Assembly (NCBI GenBank): GCA_946999045.1
Contig: CAMQBR010000041.1
Location: forward strand, 1 to 17,559
Source: an uncultured Prevotella sp.
Lineage (GTDB): Bacteria > Bacteroidota > Bacteroidia > Bacteroidales > Bacteroidaceae
Direction: 5' to 3'
Length of the DNA stretch: 17,559 nt
How positions within the stretch are numbered: position 1 is the stretch's first letter; each line of letters opens with the position of its first letter. The notes under the pieces were generated by a model, which saw only the letters and a program-made list of their open reading frames with translations, made no database searches and was not told the origin of the DNA. Below are positions 14,943-17,559 of this stretch, in pieces. The translations under genes were made by a program, and so were the position numbers.

Positions 14943-16271
14943 TTATTTCTTTGCATAATAAAGTGAGTAAGCAACACCAATGCGTACTTCGCTCTCAGAA
15001 TTGTAGCTACCCTTACCAAATACGCTATGTGTTCCTATTTGTCGGGTGGCGTAATCTGCTTTGATAGCCAAAAAAGGTAATGGATACCAGTTTACCCCAC
15101 ATGCCCACATACTAACTTGTGTACGTGGATCGGCTGCAATACCTGCCACAGTTGTTTCTTGTGGATTATAGTAGTTGTAGTGAGCGTAAGGATAAATAGT
15201 AGGAAACTTTGTTCCATGGAAGAATGCTGAAAGGTTTATACCTACTTCTGCATTGTAATTAAGAGCATGCGAGCCTATGCCACGCTTACGGGTTCCGTAT
15301 GGTGAATTGGCAGAAACTCTTCTGCTGCTAATTTCCTGTGTTTCTGTTAAATAGCCGTGTATTACATTGGCTCTTGCGGTAAAATATTTATGAACGTATT
15401 GTGCATCAAACGAATACATAAATACATTGATAGGATTCATGTTATTGTAGTTATTAAACTTTTCGGTGTTACGACCGCAATCAGGGTTATAATAAGTACT
15501 AAATCCCATGCGCAGTCCTGGTACACCCGTCCAGTTTAATCGTGCAGTATAAGCGGGAGCTGTAAAGTTGTCAAACTCAAAGGCTCCTTGCTTTCCCTTG
15601 CGAACCCAATAGTATTTGCCAAAGCCATCAGGGTTAAGTCCAGCTGTTGCTAGCAACTGATAATTGAAAGATGCTAAGCCCCTTCCCAGTGCGCCAAATA
15701 GTTCCAAACCTGTTTCGTGCCACGTAGAAGGGATTAAGGTTGTCTCGCCCTCGGTACGCACTGGCGTAAACAAGTACAAAGGCTCGTGGTGAGAGTTAGT
15801 TAACCCTAAGGGAAGAACAAGATGCCCCACTCGAATATTAAAAGCAGGATGTATCAAACGTGTGATATGAAACTGCTCTAATGATACCTCTCCGCCTTTC
15901 TCTATCCCACTTTCGTACTCTCCGTTCTCGGCTCCTGTTCCTGATTCTATCTCGTATGAACCGCCAATGCCACCTGATTCGAATTCTATCTCGGCTCCTA
16001 AAATCCAATTGTTAGAGAATTTGTAATTGCCTGCTAATACAAATCGGGGAATAGAAATCTCGTTGTGATTGATACGAGTGTTGCCATGACTGCCGCCTGC
16101 AAATCTATTTAAGCCATAATCTTTGAAAGTGGCAAGCATTTCTCCGTAACCGCCAATACGATATTTTGTATATGTTGTATCTTGCTGAACAGCTGGTGTA
16201 GCTGCCAACATAGAGGTAGAAAATGCACTGATGAAAGCTATTAGAGCTAATCCTTTTTTTAATCTTTTCAT
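14943..16271 (-). CDS. Outer-membrane beta-barrel protein upstream of imelysin (442 aa)
   Basis: A signal peptide is visible (MKRLKKGLALIAFISAFSTS then MLAATPA). The rest alternates short amphipathic strands and loops rich in G, N, Y and W, such as YRIGGYGEMLATFKDYGLNR, ISIPRFVLAGNYKFSNNWI, FNIRVGHLVLPLGLTNS, YTARLNWTGVPGLRMGFSTY and VRIGVAYSLYYAKK. It resembles porin-type barrels of Bacteroidota; the 'F.IR.GH...P.G..N..H.P' region is shared with porin O/P-like proteins. The C-terminus is YYAKK rather than a terminal phenylalanine. As first gene before imelysin it may be the outer-membrane entry for the iron species handled by that lipoprotein; this is inferred from order only. Confidence 0.75.
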   Translation of the reverse strand: MKRLKKGLALIAFISAFSTSMLAATPAVQQDTTYTKYRIGGYGEMLATFKDYGLNRFAGGSHGNTRINHNEISIPRFVLAGNYKFSNNWILGAEIEFESGGIGGSYEIESGTGAENGEYESGIEKGGEVSLEQFHITRLIHPAFNIRVGHLVLPLGLTNSHHEPLYLFTPVRTEGETTLIPSTWHETGLELFGALGRGLASFNYQLLATAGLNPDGFGKYYWVRKGKQGAFEFDNFTAPAYTARLNWTGVPGLRMGFSTYYNPDCGRNTEKFNNYNNMNPINVFMYSFDAQYVHKYFTARANVIHGYLTETQEISSRRVSANSPYGTRKRGIGSHALNYNAEVGINLSAFFHGTKFPTIYPYAHYNYYNPQETTVAGIAADPRTQVSMWACGVNWYPLPFLAIKADYATRQIGTHSVFGKGSYNSESEVRIGVAYSLYYAKK

Positions 16272-16335
16272 ATCAGAAATGTTTAAAATAGAAACAAGTA
16301 AAATACTTTGTATAAGTCTTTTTGAAAACTTTTTG

Positions 16336-16366
16336 CAAAAGTAAAGTATTAAGACTTTGTGTGCAA
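16336..16366 (-). promoter_or_regulatory. Promoter of the outer-membrane protein-imelysin operon
   Basis: On the minus strand TACTTTTG (16336-16343) matches the -7 form TAnnTTTG, and TTG (16364-16366) lies 20 bp upstream, the spacing usual in Bacteroidetes. Transcription would start near 16330, giving a leader of about 60 bases. Two inverted word pairs, AATACTTT/AAAGTATT and AAGTCTT/AAGACTT, overlap it between 16302 and 16357. Confidence 0.6.
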
Positions 16367-17274
16367 TACCTAAAAAACGTGAAATAGAAATAAAGTTTTA
16401 TTTAGATGCAATCATTTCGTATTAAAGCTTTATGAGAAGAATTTAAAATGAAGTATCGATTTTAGTATAGTTTCTTAAAAGTTTATTGTAACTTAGTCGC
16501 TTTAATAAATATCAATACTGTTAAAGTTTTCAAATTCTCTACCCTCTATTTTGTAATGTAGAGTATTCAATTTGATGCTATTTTTATCTTATTAAATGGT
16601 TTGTAAGTTCGATTTTTTTTGTTGTAGATATACTCATTTGTAGGTATACGGTGTGCGTAAACAGCCCCAAAAAGTATGTATTTGTTTTAATACATCATTC
16701 ATCTTTTAGTCATTTATTGTGATCTGAGTAGGGGAGGGCTTTCTATTTTTCCCCAGTCTTTATTCTTTCAAAACAGTGAAGCTATCAATAAATTTTTATT
16801 TCTTGCTTTACAATGAAAGGGCGATATTTATGTAGTCTATGAAAAAATGATAATATGACTAACCCAATAGATGGATACAAAAATATATTTTTTTACATCC
16901 CTACGGCTCATGAGAGAAGGGGGGCATAGAGTTATACACTAATACACACTCTATAAACTCTATACATTCCTCCAAAAGAGTGATTTCAAGGATAAGCAAA
17001 TTAAAGAATATCAACATAAAATAAATGAACGACCACGAAGAAGTTTGAATTTAGAATGCTATTTCATACCTTTTATTTAATTTTGCAAACGTAGTTACAT
17101 TTTGAAATTGAATCTCCCCCTTTTTATTTCAGACACAAAAGAATGTTTGTTTTAATTATTTATTTGCATATTTATTTTTAAATAAAATATAAAATGCTTA
17201 TATTTGCCTTTAATAACAATGAAGAATATATGAGGTTATAAAAAAAGATACCATATAACCTATCAATAAAATAC
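16367..17274. other. Long intergenic region, no gene recognised
   Basis: About 900 bp of very AT-rich DNA between the iron module and the CRISPR-Cas locus. No credible open frame was found. Two hairpins are visible: ATAGAGTTATA / TATAAACTCTAT (16926-16963) and AGGTTATA / TATAACCT (17233-17261). TATATTTG at 17199-17206 matches a plus-strand -7 box but lacks a clear -33 partner. No spaced direct repeats of a CRISPR array are present. Confidence 0.5.
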
Positions 17275-17357
17275 AAAAAAAGGTGAGAATTACAAGAATT
17301 CCCACCTAAAATTTTTCACAACGGAATAATCCTTATTGTGATTTGCTTAAAATATCT
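17275..17357 (-). ncRNA. tracrRNA of the type II-C CRISPR-Cas system
   Basis: Read on the minus strand, the sequence has the full tracrRNA layout. The anti-repeat (AGATATTTTAAGCAAATCAC) comes first. The nexus region at 17317-17340 follows, with CACAA/TTGTG arms enclosing AAGGATTATTCC, the form typical of Bacteroidetes type II-C tracrRNAs. Last is a terminator hairpin with a 10-bp stem (17282-17291 with 17297-17306) followed by seven U. The stem pairs completely only as minus-strand RNA, with one G-U, which fixes the direction. Predicted length is about 80 nt. It base-pairs with pre-crRNA repeats, guides RNase III cleavage and docks crRNA in Cas9. It is divergent from cas9, 54 bp away. Confidence 0.9.
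17282..17306 (-). terminator. Terminator hairpin of the tracrRNA
   Basis: The minus-strand RNA stem GGUGGGAAUU / AAUUCUCACC encloses a five-base loop and is followed by seven U encoded by 17275-17281. It probably also forms the 3' stem of the mature tracrRNA. Confidence 0.85.
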
Positions 17358-17362
17358 TGTTG

Positions 17363-17394
17363 CAAATGTAGAAATAAAAATTAAAATAAACAAA
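17363..17394 (-). promoter_or_regulatory. tracrRNA promoter
   Basis: On the minus strand the -7 box TACATTTG (17363-17370) fully matches TAnnTTTG, and the -33 box TTTG (17391-17394) is 20 bp upstream, the standard Bacteroidetes spacing. Transcription would begin near 17355-17358, just before the anti-repeat. The promoter occupies most of the short gap to the cas9 start codon. Confidence 0.75.
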
Positions 17395-17411
17395 TAAAAC
17401 AGTAATAAAAT

Positions 17412-17559
17412 ATGAAAAATGTTTTAGGATTAGACCTCGGCTCTAATAGTGTAGGCTGGGCTTTAGTAAAGACAGAAGATAATGGAAACCCTATTGGAAG
17501 CATTAAAATGGGTAGTAGAATAATACCTATGAGCCAAGATATATTAGGAAGTTTTGAGA
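17412..17559 (+). CDS. cas9: Cas9 nuclease, N-terminal 49 residues (partial)
   Basis: Cas9 is the RNA-guided DNA endonuclease of type II CRISPR-Cas. The peptide MKNVLGLDLGSNSVGWALVK is the RuvC-I motif, with catalytic Asp8 equivalent to Asp10 of the Streptococcus pyogenes enzyme. The following MGSRIIPMSQDILGSFE matches the segment preceding the arginine-rich bridge helix in large Bacteroidetes type II-C Cas9 proteins. The frame is open to the right edge; the rest of RuvC, HNH and the PAM-interacting domain lie outside. The divergent tracrRNA immediately upstream confirms the system. Subtype II-C is inferred from phylum and tracrRNA type, as the cas1, cas2 and array region is not in the window. 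Confidence 0.93.
   Translation, partial: MKNVLGLDLGSNSVGWALVKTEDNGNPIGSIKMGSRIIPMSQDILGSFE

Noticed and set aside
16926..16963. Hairpin with TATA-rich arms as a CRISPR repeat or array remnant
   Set aside because: It occurs once, has no regularly spaced partner and does not match the repeat predicted from the anti-repeat.
17086..17093. TACGTTTG on the minus strand as a promoter for an unseen gene
   Set aside because: It fits the -7 form, but no TTG lies at the right distance and no gene follows on that strand for over 800 bp.

Overview
The window reads as Bacteroidota DNA, probably a Prevotella-, Porphyromonas- or Bacteroides-like host-associated species; genus cannot be fixed from sequence alone. 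The evidence is AT-rich intergenic DNA, matches to the Bacteroidetes promoter form (-33 TTG, -7 TAnnTTTG), paired Bacteroides-type tyrosine recombinases, a fused CcsB-CcsA cytochrome c synthetase, a circularly permuted imelysin, and a type II-C cas9 with the tracrRNA core usual in this phylum.

Layout. (1) Positions 1-590 (+) hold the last codons of an ABC exporter and a very short HlyD-like adaptor. (2) Positions 591-3934 form a mobile-element integration module on the minus strand: two tandem tyrosine recombinases and a small HTH-like protein, with a 16-bp motif repeated in and beside the genes and a helically phased GTTACC cluster upstream. (3) Positions 3935-5372 hold two decayed gene remnants, an intact TetR-type regulator (+) and a terminator. 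(4) Positions 5770-12601 (-) form an apparent operon: di-heme oxidoreductase lipoprotein, porin, mono-heme cytochrome c lipoprotein, CcsBA, and a RidA/chorismatase-like protein. (5) Positions 12706-13543 hold a cluster of MITE-like repeats, two full copies in opposite orientation and one short derivative; a fourth copy abuts the stop codon of the RidA-like gene. (6) Positions 13621-16271 (-) hold an outer-membrane beta-barrel protein and an imelysin lipoprotein behind a Bacteroidetes-type promoter. (7) Positions 17275-17559 hold a tracrRNA gene (-) divergent from the start of cas9 (+), which runs off the window.

How the genes may work together. Regions 4 and 6 look like one envelope redox/iron module, later split by the MITE cluster. 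CcsBA would attach heme to the CxxCH motifs of the two cytochrome lipoproteins. The beta-barrels give outer-membrane passage, and the imelysin lipoprotein together with the di-heme enzyme matches the imelysin/DUF1111 partnership linked to bacterial iron uptake. The right edge opens a type II CRISPR-Cas locus; its array and cas1/cas2 lie outside the window.
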